A stretch of DNA of 9,566 bases, from assembly GCA_036279835.1 (NCBI GenBank), contig DASUII010000195.1:1-9566 (forward strand), read 5' to 3'. Position 1 is the first letter of the stretch. Every line of letters begins with the position of its first letter. Both the position numbers and the translations under genes were made by a program. Positions 1-6,161 of the stretch are shown here, piece by piece. Source of the DNA: GCA-003244245 sp036279835 (GTDB lineage: Bacteria; Actinomycetota; Actinomycetes; Mycobacteriales; Pseudonocardiaceae). Below the pieces are notes generated by a model. It did not search any database, had not been told where the DNA came from, and worked only from the letters and a program-made list of their open reading frames with translations.

Positions 1-1185
1 CGACGACGAGACCGCCTTGTTGATGATTGTTTTGGCCTCGGCGGGGTTGCGCTCCAACCAGTCGATCAGCCATTCGTTGCAGGTCCGCTGGACGAACGAC
101 TTGGCCTCGGTGTTGCCCAGCTTGGTTTTGGTCTGACCTTCGAACTGCGGTTCCTTGAGCTTGACCGACACGATGGCGGCCAGACCCTCGCGCACGTCGT
201 CGCCGGTGAGCGCGGCGTCCTTGTCCTTGAGTAGCTTCTTGTCCCGCGCGTAACGGTTGATCACCGAGGTGAGTGCGGAGCGGAAGCCTTCCTCGTGGGT
301 GCCGCCCTCGTGGGTGTTAATCGTGTTGGCGAAGGTGTAGACCGACTCGGTGTACCCGGCGTTCCACTGCATCGCGACTTCGATCTGCATGCCCTCACCG
401 CTGGCCTCGAAGCCGATCACTTTGCGGTGGATGGGGTCCTTGGAGTTGTTGATGTGCTTGACGAAATCTTCCAAACCACCGGGGTAGTGGAAGGTGCGCT
501 CCTTGACCTGAGCGGTCTGACCTTCGGCGTCTTCGGTCTCGTTGCTGCCGTTGACCCGCTGGTCACGCAGCACGATGGTCAGGCCCTTGTTGAGGAAGGC
601 CATCTCCTGCAGCCGTCGCGCCACCGTCTCGGCGTTATAGACGGTGGTCTCGAAGATCCGCGAGTCGGCCCAGTAGGTCAGCGTCGTACCGGTCTTGCGG
701 GTCGGTTCGCCCTTGCGCAGTGGGTACGCCGGCTTGGAGTCCTCGTAGCGCTGCCGCCAGACGAACCCGTCGCGCTTGATCTCTACCTCAAGGGCGACGG
801 CCAGGGCGTTGACCACGCTCACGCCAACCCCGTGCAGACCACCGGAGACGGCATAGGAGTCGCCATCGAACTTGCCACCGGCGTGCAGGGTGGTGAGTAC
901 CAGCTCTAGCGCGGGCCGCTTCTCCACCGGGTGCATGTCCACCGGGATGCCCCGGCCGTCGTCGGAGACCCGTACCCCGCCGTCGGCGAGCAGGGTGACA
1001 TCCACCCGCGTGGCGTAGCCCGCCATCGCCTCGTCGACGGCGTTGTCGACAACCTCCCAGACCAGATGGTGCAGGCCGCGCTCGCCGGTGGATCCGATGT
1101 ACATGCTGGGCCGCTTGCGGACGGCTTCGAGCCCCTCGAGGACAGTGATGGAAGACGCGCTGTAGTCGTTCTTCTTAGGGGCCAC
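1..1185 (-). CDS. gyrB: DNA gyrase subunit B, N-terminal 395 codons (3' end cut by window edge)
   Basis: GyrB is the ATPase subunit of DNA gyrase, which introduces negative supercoils. The minus-strand translation shows the GHKL ATPase fold: TVLEGLEAVRKRP near residue 14, catalytic Glu44 and Mg-binding Asn48 in WEVVDNAVDEA, DDGRGIP at 75-81 and the ATP-lid loop GGLHGVG at 115-121. The transducer domain follows, with the TKTKLGN loop late in the fragment. The TOPRIM domain lies beyond the window edge. I chose GTG 1185, giving VAPKKNDYS. It has AAGGAG 12 nt upstream and lies downstream of a TAGAAT -10 box. An in-frame ATG at 1230 would fall at or before the expected transcript start. Residue 27 is Ser in RKRPSMYIG, where actinobacterial GyrB usually has Gly. 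The gene follows dciA after a 194-nt spacer. Identification is secure; only the start is uncertain. Confidence 0.97.
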   Translation of the reverse strand, partial: MAPKKNDYSASSITVLEGLEAVRKRPSMYIGSTGERGLHHLVWEVVDNAVDEAMAGYATRVDVTLLADGGVRVSDDGRGIPVDMHPVEKRPALELVLTTLHAGGKFDGDSYAVSGGLHGVGVSVVNALAVALEVEIKRDGFVWRQRYEDSKPAYPLRKGEPTRKTGTTLTYWADSRIFETTVYNAETVARRLQEMAFLNKGLTIVLRDQRVNGSNETEDAEGQTAQVKERTFHYPGGLEDFVKHINNSKDPIHRKVIGFEASGEGMQIEVAMQWNAGYTESVYTFANTINTHEGGTHEEGFRSALTSVINRYARDKKLLKDKDAALTGDDVREGLAAIVSVKLKEPQFEGQTKTKLGNTEAKSFVQRTCNEWLIDWLERNPAEAKTIINKAVSSS

Positions 1186-1232
1186 GGTCGTCGGTGTCTC
1201 CTTGCCGGTGCGGTGCAGAATGTCCTTCATCC

Positions 1233-1238
1233 ATTCTA
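1233..1238 (-). promoter_or_regulatory. Candidate gyrB promoter, -10 box TAGAAT
   Basis: Read on the minus strand, TAGAAT ends 47 nt before the GTG start of gyrB and fits the actinobacterial TANNNT -10 pattern. A transcript would begin near 1226, leaving a leader of about 40 nt that contains AAGGAG. I see no convincing -35 hexamer, which is common in these promoters. The spacing supports the GTG 1185 start. Confidence 0.45.
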
Positions 1239-1261
1239 CTGGTCCGGTCTGACAGAAGCGG

Positions 1262-1279
1262 GTCAGGGACACCCCTGAC
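1262..1279. promoter_or_regulatory. Perfect hairpin in the dciA-gyrB spacer
   Basis: GTCAGGG, ACAC, CCCTGAC: two 7-bp perfectly complementary arms around a 4-nt loop. It lies 101 nt after the dciA stop and about 24 nt upstream of the gyrB -10 box. No U-tract follows on the minus strand, so it is a weak fit for an intrinsic terminator. It could equally be a protein-binding site or a supercoiling-sensitive cruciform upstream of gyrB. The arms are seen directly; the role is inferred. Confidence 0.45.
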
Positions 1280-1379
1280 TTCGTCACAGCGCGGCTATTT
1301 CGTGTCGACGCAGGTCCCGGCGGCCCCGAGGAAGATTTGGGCTTCCTGCTGGGCTCTGAGTGGCACTAGGGGCTTGGAG

Positions 1380-1991
1380 TCAGCCGTAGGTGTCTCGGGG
1401 GCCGCGGCCGCGGACGTGTCTGGGGCCGTGCACCCAGCTCGGCGCCGCCGGGCCCTGTATCCGCAGCCGGGTCACCACGCCCGGTCCGACGCCGGCGGTG
1501 ATCCGGGCGATCAACTGCCGTTGCAGCAACCGAAGTTGGGTAGCCCACGCCGTGGAGCTGGCCCGCACGGTCAGCTCGCCGTCCTTCAGCGACACCGGCT
1601 CCGCGTGCTCGGCGAGGTCGGCACCCACCAGCTGCGCCCACCGGGCGAACACCACACCGGCCGAGACCCGGTCCACCCAGCCGCGGTCTGCGACCAGCCG
1701 CGACGCCAGCCGGCCCAGCGGCTGCGGGTCCCGGTCATCCGGCCGCGCACCGGACCAGCCGCGGCGCCGCCGGGGCACCCCTCGCGGGGCGCCGGGCTTG
1801 TTCCGGACTCCGCCCGGACCGCTTGGATTACGTTGAGCGGCACGGGCGGCGTCCAGCGCAGCGCGGGCGATGTCGGCGCCTTTTGGCACCTCAGATGGGC
1901 TCTTGGGTGCATCGAACATCGACTTGTCCACACTATCCACAGGGTTGTCCCCAGCTGGGGTCTGTTCATCGGAGCTGTCGTCATCGGACAC
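1380..1991 (-). CDS. dciA: DciA-like protein (DUF721), replicative-helicase loader or operator
   Basis: The 203-residue product carries the DUF721 domain in its C-terminal half, from about residue 95 (PQPLGRLASRLVADRGWVD). Family hallmarks are FARWAQLVGADLAEHAEPVS and STAWATQLRLLQRQLI. DUF721 proteins of this type (DciA) help load or activate the replicative helicase DnaB, and in actinobacteria they sit between recF and gyrB, as here. The first 90 or so residues are acidic, then Pro/Arg/Gly-rich, and look disordered. The GTG start at 1991 overlaps the recF stop by 11 nt and has GGGGAGG 6 nt upstream, so recF and dciA are probably translationally coupled. The frame stays open upstream to 2291, but that segment is a shadow of recF. 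The 5' end contains three DnaA-box-like 9-mers. Confidence 0.9.
   Translation of the reverse strand: MSDDDSSDEQTPAGDNPVDSVDKSMFDAPKSPSEVPKGADIARAALDAARAAQRNPSGPGGVRNKPGAPRGVPRRRRGWSGARPDDRDPQPLGRLASRLVADRGWVDRVSAGVVFARWAQLVGADLAEHAEPVSLKDGELTVRASSTAWATQLRLLQRQLIARITAGVGPGVVTRLRIQGPAAPSWVHGPRHVRGRGPRDTYG
1924..1953. promoter_or_regulatory. Cluster of three DnaA-box-like sequences inside dciA
   Basis: On the plus strand TTGTCCACA (1924-1932), CTATCCACA (1933-1941) and TTGTCCCCA (1945-1953) lie in one orientation; the first two abut and the third is 3 nt away. The first matches the actinobacterial consensus TTGTCCACA exactly; each of the others has one mismatch to TT(A/G)TCCACA. They overlap the codons for residues about 13-23 of DciA (GDNPVDSVDKS), a segment that looks disordered, so the protein could tolerate selection on the DNA. 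A coding coincidence remains possible, since GTGGAC encodes Val-Asp. Confidence 0.5.
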
Positions 1992-3132
1992 GGCGCACCT
2001 CCCCGCCGGACACGTCGAACCGGATTCCCTGGAGTTCTTCGGGGACATCGGCTGGCACCGCAGCGGTGACCAGCACCTGCTCGGCAGCCAGCGCAACCTC
2101 GGCCAGTCGGGCCCGCCGACGGGCATCCAGCTCGGCGAAGACATCATCGAGAAACAGCACCGGCTCGGCGCCACCGCAACGCAGCAACTGGTAGCTACCC
2201 AGCCGCAGGGCCAACGCGAATGACCATGACTCACCGTGGCTGGCGTAGCCCTTGGCCGGCAGACCGCCCAGGCGCAGCTCCAGGTCGTCACGGTGTGGCC
2301 CGACTAGGCAGACCCCGCGCTCGATTTCGGCTGTCCGCAGCCGGGCCAGCTGGGCGAGCAGCGCTACCTCCAGCAGATCGACATCGGCCTTACCGGTCTC
2401 CTGCACCGCCGCCGGCAGCGCATCGCCCAGGCTGCTGCGGTACTCGAGCTCGGCCGCAGCTGACTCCGGGGCCACCGCACAATAGGCCGCGCGCACATAC
2501 GGCGTCAGCTCGACGAGCAGGTCCAGCCGGGCCCCGAGCAGCTCCGCGCCGTGCCGGGCGAGGTGGCCGTCCCAGACGTCCAATGTCCGCAGATCAGCCG
2601 CGCCGCCACCGGAGCGCCGGGCCGCGCCCGCGGACTTCAGCAACGCGACGCGCTGGCGCAGCACCTTGTCGTAGTCGGCTTGAACGCCAGCCAGCCGGGG
2701 AGCGCGCAGCACCAGAAGATCGTCGAGGAACCGGCGGCGCTGCCCAGGGTCACCGCGGACCAGTGCCAGGTCCTCCGGCGCGAACAAAACGCTGCGCAGC
2801 ACCCCGAGAACCTCCCGGGGCCGCGGCACTGCACAGCGGTTGAGCCGGGCCCGGTTGGCTCGTCCGGGAGCGATCTCCAGCTCCACGGTCAGCTCCCGGC
2901 CGGCGTGCACCACCACGGTGCGCACGATGGCCCGCTGGGCGCCGTGGCGCACCAGGGGCGCATCGGTGGACACCCGGTGCGAAGCCAGCGTGGACAGGTA
3001 GCTCAGCGCTTCGATCAGGTTCGTCTTGCCCTGCCCGTTGGCCCCCACCAGCACCGCAACGCCGGGCTCGAACTCGAGCTCCGCGTGCTCCCAGGAGCGG
3101 AAATCGGTGACTTCTAGCTGCCGGACGTACAC
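1981..3132 (-). CDS. recF: RecF, ABC-type ATPase of the recombinational repair pathway
   Basis: RecF helps load RecA at single-strand gaps together with RecO and RecR. The 383-residue protein has normal family length and all the SMC/ABC-type motifs: the N-terminal VRQLEVTDFRSW, Walker A GANGQGKT at 30-37, the RecF-typical GPHRDDL at 278-284, the signature region SHGESWSFALALRLG from 298, and Walker B VLFLDD at 325-330 followed by VFAELD. The GTG start at 3132 lies 4 nt after the gnd stop and has no clear Shine-Dalgarno sequence, so re-initiation after gnd is likely. Its stop overlaps the dciA start by 11 nt. No frameshift or missing catalytic residue is seen. Confidence 0.98.
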   Translation of the reverse strand: MYVRQLEVTDFRSWEHAELEFEPGVAVLVGANGQGKTNLIEALSYLSTLASHRVSTDAPLVRHGAQRAIVRTVVVHAGRELTVELEIAPGRANRARLNRCAVPRPREVLGVLRSVLFAPEDLALVRGDPGQRRRFLDDLLVLRAPRLAGVQADYDKVLRQRVALLKSAGAARRSGGGAADLRTLDVWDGHLARHGAELLGARLDLLVELTPYVRAAYCAVAPESAAAELEYRSSLGDALPAAVQETGKADVDLLEVALLAQLARLRTAEIERGVCLVGPHRDDLELRLGGLPAKGYASHGESWSFALALRLGSYQLLRCGGAEPVLFLDDVFAELDARRRARLAEVALAAEQVLVTAAVPADVPEELQGIRFDVSGGEVRRVR

Positions 3133-3136
3133 GTGG

Positions 3137-4036
3137 TTAGCCGGCTAAATCGGGGCTGGCGTGCTGCACGGCGTGCCCACCGAACTGCTGGCGCAACGCG
3201 GCCACCGCCCGCATCGCCGGTGAGTCGTCCTGGCGGGAGGCGAACCGGGCGAACAGCGCCGCGGAGATCACCGGCGCGGGCACTGAGTGATTGATCGCCT
3301 CTTCGACCGTCCAGCGTCCTTCCCCGGAGTCGGCCACCCAACCTCGCAGTTGAGCCAGCTCAGGGTCCTGATCCAGGGCTGCCACCAGCAGGTCAAGCAA
3401 CCAGGAACGGACCACCGTGCCGCGGCGCCACGCCTTGAGCACCGCTGGCACGTCGGTCACCACGTCGGCAGCCGCCAACAGCTCGAAGCCCTCCGCGTAA
3501 GCCTGCATCAGGCCGTACTCCACGCCGTTGTGCACCATCTTGGCGAAGTGCCCGGCGCCGACGCCGCCGGCGTGCACGAAGCCCTCGTCCCGAGGCCCTT
3601 CGGGGCGCAGCGCGTCGAACACTGGCATCAGCCGCTCGACGGACTCGGCGGCGCCGCCGACCATCAGCCCGTAGCCGTTGCTCTTGCCCCACACCCCGCC
3701 AGAAACGCCACAGTCCAGGTATCCGATGCCGCTGCGGGCGAGTAGTTCGGCGTGCGCCTGGTCTTCGGTATAGCGCGAGTTACCGCCATCGACGAGAAGA
3801 TCACCGTCAGCGAGCAACCCGGCCAACTGGGTCACCGTGTCCCGGGTCGCTTCGCCGGACGGCACCATGATCCACACGTTGCGTGGTGCTTCCAGGCGGT
3901 CGACCAGCTCCGCCAAGGAGTCGACGTCGCGGGCTCCGGCGCTGCGGGCAAAGCCGAGGACTTCGATGCCGGCAGCCCGCAGTCGGTCGCGCATATTGGA
4001 ACCCATCTTGCCGAGTCCGACGAGCCCGAGTTGCAC
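3137..4036 (-). CDS. gnd: 6-phosphogluconate dehydrogenase, short decarboxylating form
   Basis: This enzyme oxidatively decarboxylates 6-phosphogluconate to ribulose 5-phosphate in the pentose phosphate pathway. The 299-residue product is of the short bacterial class; the long form is about 470. Visible features are the dinucleotide-binding GLGKMG at 7-12, VDGGNSRY near 82-89, the substrate motif VSGGVWG at 111-117, and the catalytic helix AKMVHNGVEYG with Lys166, His169, Asn170 and Glu173. The GTG start at 4036 has GGGAGG 8 nt upstream; an open frame continues to 4255 but shows no homology. gnd normally lies between dnaN and recF in actinobacteria. recF follows here as expected, but dnaN is absent upstream. 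Cofactor preference (NAD or NADP) cannot be settled by eye. Confidence 0.95.
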   Translation of the reverse strand: MQLGLVGLGKMGSNMRDRLRAAGIEVLGFARSAGARDVDSLAELVDRLEAPRNVWIMVPSGEATRDTVTQLAGLLADGDLLVDGGNSRYTEDQAHAELLARSGIGYLDCGVSGGVWGKSNGYGLMVGGAAESVERLMPVFDALRPEGPRDEGFVHAGGVGAGHFAKMVHNGVEYGLMQAYAEGFELLAAADVVTDVPAVLKAWRRGTVVRSWLLDLLVAALDQDPELAQLRGWVADSGEGRWTVEEAINHSVPAPVISAALFARFASRQDDSPAMRAVAALRQQFGGHAVQHASPDLAG

Positions 4037-4128
4037 GACGCATCCTCCCCAATAGTGCGGGCTCCTACCGTAGCGGCGGGTGTGGCAGCTCGGGGTTTGG
4101 GCACCTGTTGTGGTGGGTATCCACTGGC

Positions 4129-4165
4129 CTGATGTTTGGATCTTCTTCTTTAGAGAAAACATCAG
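4129..4165. repeat. AT-rich inverted repeat, possible unwinding element or hairpin
   Basis: Arms CTGATGTTT (4129-4137) and AAACATCAG (4157-4165) are perfect 9-bp complements around a 19-nt pyrimidine-rich centre; an inner TCT/AGA pair could extend the stem. The segment is only about 35 % GC (13 of 37) in a strongly GC-rich window. It lies about 93 nt upstream of the gnd start and next to the DnaA-box-like sites. It could be a DNA-unwinding element, a hairpin left from a terminator, or a regulatory site for gnd. Confidence 0.45.
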
Positions 4166-4323
4166 TAGCAGTAGTAGGTGCTGTGGGCGGTGTGGATGCC
4201 CGCCATCTGTCCAGCTCCGTCGGTGTGGTGCGGTGTGGACAGCATCTCTTGTCATTCGTGACGCGTACTGGTCGACGGTGGACGGCGGCGGGCCGTAGGC
4301 GCGGGATGCACAGCGGTTCCCAG

Positions 4324-4344
4324 TTATCCACAGAGTTATCCTCA
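4324..4344 (+). promoter_or_regulatory. Tandem DnaA boxes
   Basis: TTATCCACA (4324-4332) matches the DnaA-box consensus exactly, and TTATCCTCA (4336-4344) has a single mismatch. Both face the same way with 3 nt between them. This is the strongest DnaA-binding signal in the spacer. It lies about 290 nt upstream of gnd and about 145 nt upstream of the chosen phosphotransferase start. Confidence 0.6.
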
Positions 4345-4443
4345 GGTGTGGGTAGATCGGTTACTCGTTGTATGTGGGTATCTGCTTGCAGTGCGTCGAT
4401 CGCGTGCCAACCGTTGATCAGTGGATGCTGAGGCTGGTCTGGC

Positions 4444-4449
4444 TACAGT
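4444..4449 (+). promoter_or_regulatory. Candidate -10 box TACAGT for the phosphotransferase gene
   Basis: TACAGT fits TANNNT. The seventh base after it leads straight into ATG 4457, the geometry of leaderless actinobacterial transcripts. The same start site would instead give a leader of about 33 nt carrying GGAGG before GTG 4490. No good -35 hexamer is seen. Confidence 0.35.
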
Positions 4450-4489
4450 GCACGGGATGTGTCTAGTGGCTGCGGTGCCGGAGGTGATC

Positions 4490-5317
4490 GTGGATCTCAG
4501 GACGCATCCGTACCATGCGGTGATCGATCGTGTGGAACGCTGCTTGGGCGTGTGCATGGATCGGAAAGCCGCGGTGGTGAAGCGGCGTTCGGTGGGAGCG
4601 CGTACCGACCGAAACAGCTGGATTCGCATTGAGGCGCGGCCGTTTTCCAAGCTCACTGGGCAAGGTAGTGGGGTGGAAGGCACTGCATGTCTGCCCAGGG
4701 TCATCGCCAAGCCTGAGTGGTATCAAGGCCTCTCATGGCAGGCTCCGGAGCAGTGCGTGCTGTGGCGGGCCGACGAAACAGAGCTGGTGACTGCGTTCCC
4801 GGTCAACCCGGGTGGCGTACTCAGAACTGACCCGGAGTTGGGTCAGGTGTGGTGGGAGAGGCTGGGTACTTCGTTGGGCGCGCTTGCGGCGCAGACCACA
4901 ACCCGTGTTGCGACGCCGAACACGGCCCCGATCTCTCAGGAGCGGGTGACGGCAACCATTGAGCGCGTGTTTGCTGACGGCGTGGAGTCCACCGTGGCCG
5001 AGTGGGTGCCGGCGCATGCTGACTTGGCGTGGGCAAATCTGACGGCCCCGGAATGCTGGCTGTTGGACTGGGAGGATTGGGGTTTGGCGCCGCGAGGGTG
5101 GGATGCGGCAACCCTGTGGTGTAGCTCTTTGGCGGTGCCCGGGTTAGCTGAGCGTGTGCAGCGGGAGTATCAGGCTGATCTGGCGAGCAGATCCGGTTTG
5201 GTATCACAATTGTATTTCTGCGCCGAAATGATCGCTGCCGGTGACTGCTACGCGGGACCGCTGGCCGAGCCCTCGCGGCGGGAGGCGCCCCGGCTGATCA
5301 GTGCACTTCGGCCGTAA
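4490..5317 (+). CDS. APH-fold small-molecule phosphotransferase, substrate unknown
   Basis: The product resembles the aminoglycoside phosphotransferase/choline kinase fold. The Brenner-type catalytic motif HADLAWANL has the catalytic Asp (178) and Asn (183), followed by LLDWEDWG with the metal-binding Asp (193) and the helix that usually follows (APRGWDAATLW). VVKRRSV near the N-terminus may supply the ATP-binding lysine. At about 275 residues it is a compact member, and nothing shows that the substrate is an aminoglycoside. I chose GTG 4490 because GGAGG lies 5 nt upstream. ATG 4457 (possibly leaderless) and GTG 4421 are alternatives in the same frame. Its 3' end overlaps the converging reductase gene by 20 nt. 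Third codon positions look less GC-rich than in the gyrB-gnd block, which fits acquisition by transfer. The fold is fairly sure; the role is unknown. Confidence 0.8.
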   Translation: MDLRTHPYHAVIDRVERCLGVCMDRKAAVVKRRSVGARTDRNSWIRIEARPFSKLTGQGSGVEGTACLPRVIAKPEWYQGLSWQAPEQCVLWRADETELVTAFPVNPGGVLRTDPELGQVWWERLGTSLGALAAQTTTRVATPNTAPISQERVTATIERVFADGVESTVAEWVPAHADLAWANLTAPECWLLDWEDWGLAPRGWDAATLWCSSLAVPGLAERVQREYQADLASRSGLVSQLYFCAEMIAAGDCYAGPLAEPSRREAPRLISALRP

Positions 5318-6161
5318 GCGCCTCGGCTCGCAGCAGCGACCGGTACCGGGCGATCCGGCTGTCGTCGGTGTCTAGCGCGGTGGCAGCAACCAGGTCCGCT
5401 AGGTGCTCCCCGGAGCTGGTGCTGACTGCCACCCGGCTGACCTGTGGAACTTCATAGGCGACGCGGAACGCGGCCGGGATGCGGGAGCAGTACTGGCTTC
5501 TTCGGAGGAACTGCCGTGCGTCGACCTCGTCCCAGACCGCATGCGTCGCTTGGCCCCCATAGGGACTCATCCCCCACCGGGAGTGTGCGTCGAGGTTTAA
5601 CCACGTTGCAAGCTCCTCGCTGGCGTCCAGGATGTCCGCGCTGACTAGGAGACCGGCGCGAACCATGACATATGCCGGGACGGGCAGCGTGCGGTCAAGC
5701 ACTGCCAGTACCCGTCGTGGGTCCCAGCACGAAACGCCCCACGACCGGCACCACCCTGCGGCCGCCATATCGTGTAGGGCAGTGCAGGCTGCCGCCCAAC
5801 GCTCCCGTCCCTGCTCAGGCGTCAACTCGGCCAGTGTCCGTTCAGGGTTGTGCAGCAGCACCACGTGCGGCTGGACGCCCAGGTCTTGCAGTGACTGGTG
5901 TACAGCCTGGCGCAACCGCATAGGATCCAAGCAGTGCTCGGGACCTCGACTGCCAGGGAAGAACCCGACTTTGGTGGAGATCGTGAACTCGCTCAGTAGG
6001 TCGCCCGCGGTGGCAGCCAGCCTGCGATGCGAGGTGAAGTCGCGGTAGTTGTATGCCGTGTCTAGATCAGTCACCCCGAGAGCGAGGGACGTTTCCAGGA
6101 GTCGTCGTTGGGGGTCAAACCCGTATAGCCCGAGAGCAACTCGTCGGTGACCTCCGCGCAC
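5298..6161 (-). CDS. Aldo/keto reductase family protein
   Basis: Aldo/keto reductases reduce carbonyls with NAD(P)H on a TIM barrel. This 287-residue product carries the full tetrad: Asp34 and Tyr39 in DTAYNY, Lys64 in STKVGFF and His104 in LLHNPE. The first barrel strand is VALGLYGF (8-15). The stretch SRGPEHCLDP and the central WGVSCWD fit the bacterial D-threo-aldose/L-fucose dehydrogenase-like branch, but I cannot name a substrate. GTG 6161 has GAGGAGG 4 nt upstream. The next in-frame start (GTG 6074) would delete the first strand, so the long start is needed. The gene therefore overlaps the end of the oxygenase gene by 91 nt and probably depends on its translation. It is the last gene of the minus-strand operon seen here and overlaps the converging phosphotransferase gene by 20 nt. 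Confidence 0.9.
   Translation of the reverse strand: MRGGHRRVALGLYGFDPQRRLLETSLALGVTDLDTAYNYRDFTSHRRLAATAGDLLSEFTISTKVGFFPGSRGPEHCLDPMRLRQAVHQSLQDLGVQPHVVLLHNPERTLAELTPEQGRERWAAACTALHDMAAAGWCRSWGVSCWDPRRVLAVLDRTLPVPAYVMVRAGLLVSADILDASEELATWLNLDAHSRWGMSPYGGQATHAVWDEVDARQFLRRSQYCSRIPAAFRVAYEVPQVSRVAVSTSSGEHLADLVAATALDTDDSRIARYRSLLRAEALTAEVH

Larger units (their letters stand above)
4037..4489. other. Gene-free spacer with candidate origin elements
   Basis: About 450 nt without a convincing gene separate gnd from the phosphotransferase, which is transcribed away from it. The stretch holds DnaA-box-like 9-mers in both orientations and an AT-rich inverted repeat. On the plus strand there are TTATCCACA (4324-4332), TTATCCTCA (4336-4344) and the weaker GTATCCACT (4117-4125). 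On the minus strand there are CTGTCCACA (4234-4242), GCATCCACA (4191-4199), CTACCCACA (4347-4355) and ATACCCACA (4373-4381). In relatives oriC lies between dnaA and dnaN, and dnaN precedes gnd. A working or vestigial oriC fits, but there are fewer good boxes than in a typical actinobacterial origin and dnaA is not visible. Confidence 0.5.

Noticed and set aside
295..1278. Plus-strand open frames of 204 and 115 residues across the gyrB region
   Set aside because: They are antisense shadows of a clear gyrB with all GHKL motifs.
1992..2291. Upstream extension of the dciA frame, giving a 303-residue protein
   Set aside because: The segment is a shadow of recF; GTG 1991 has a strong ribosome binding site and the usual recF-dciA overlap.
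4037..4255. N-terminal extension of gnd
   Set aside because: The Rossmann strand begins at VQLGLVGLGKMG; GTG 4036 has GGGAGG upstream, and the extension falls in the box-rich spacer with no family similarity.
4490..5317. Calling the phosphotransferase an aminoglycoside resistance gene
   Set aside because: Only the kinase fold and catalytic motif are visible; nothing shows an antibiotic substrate.
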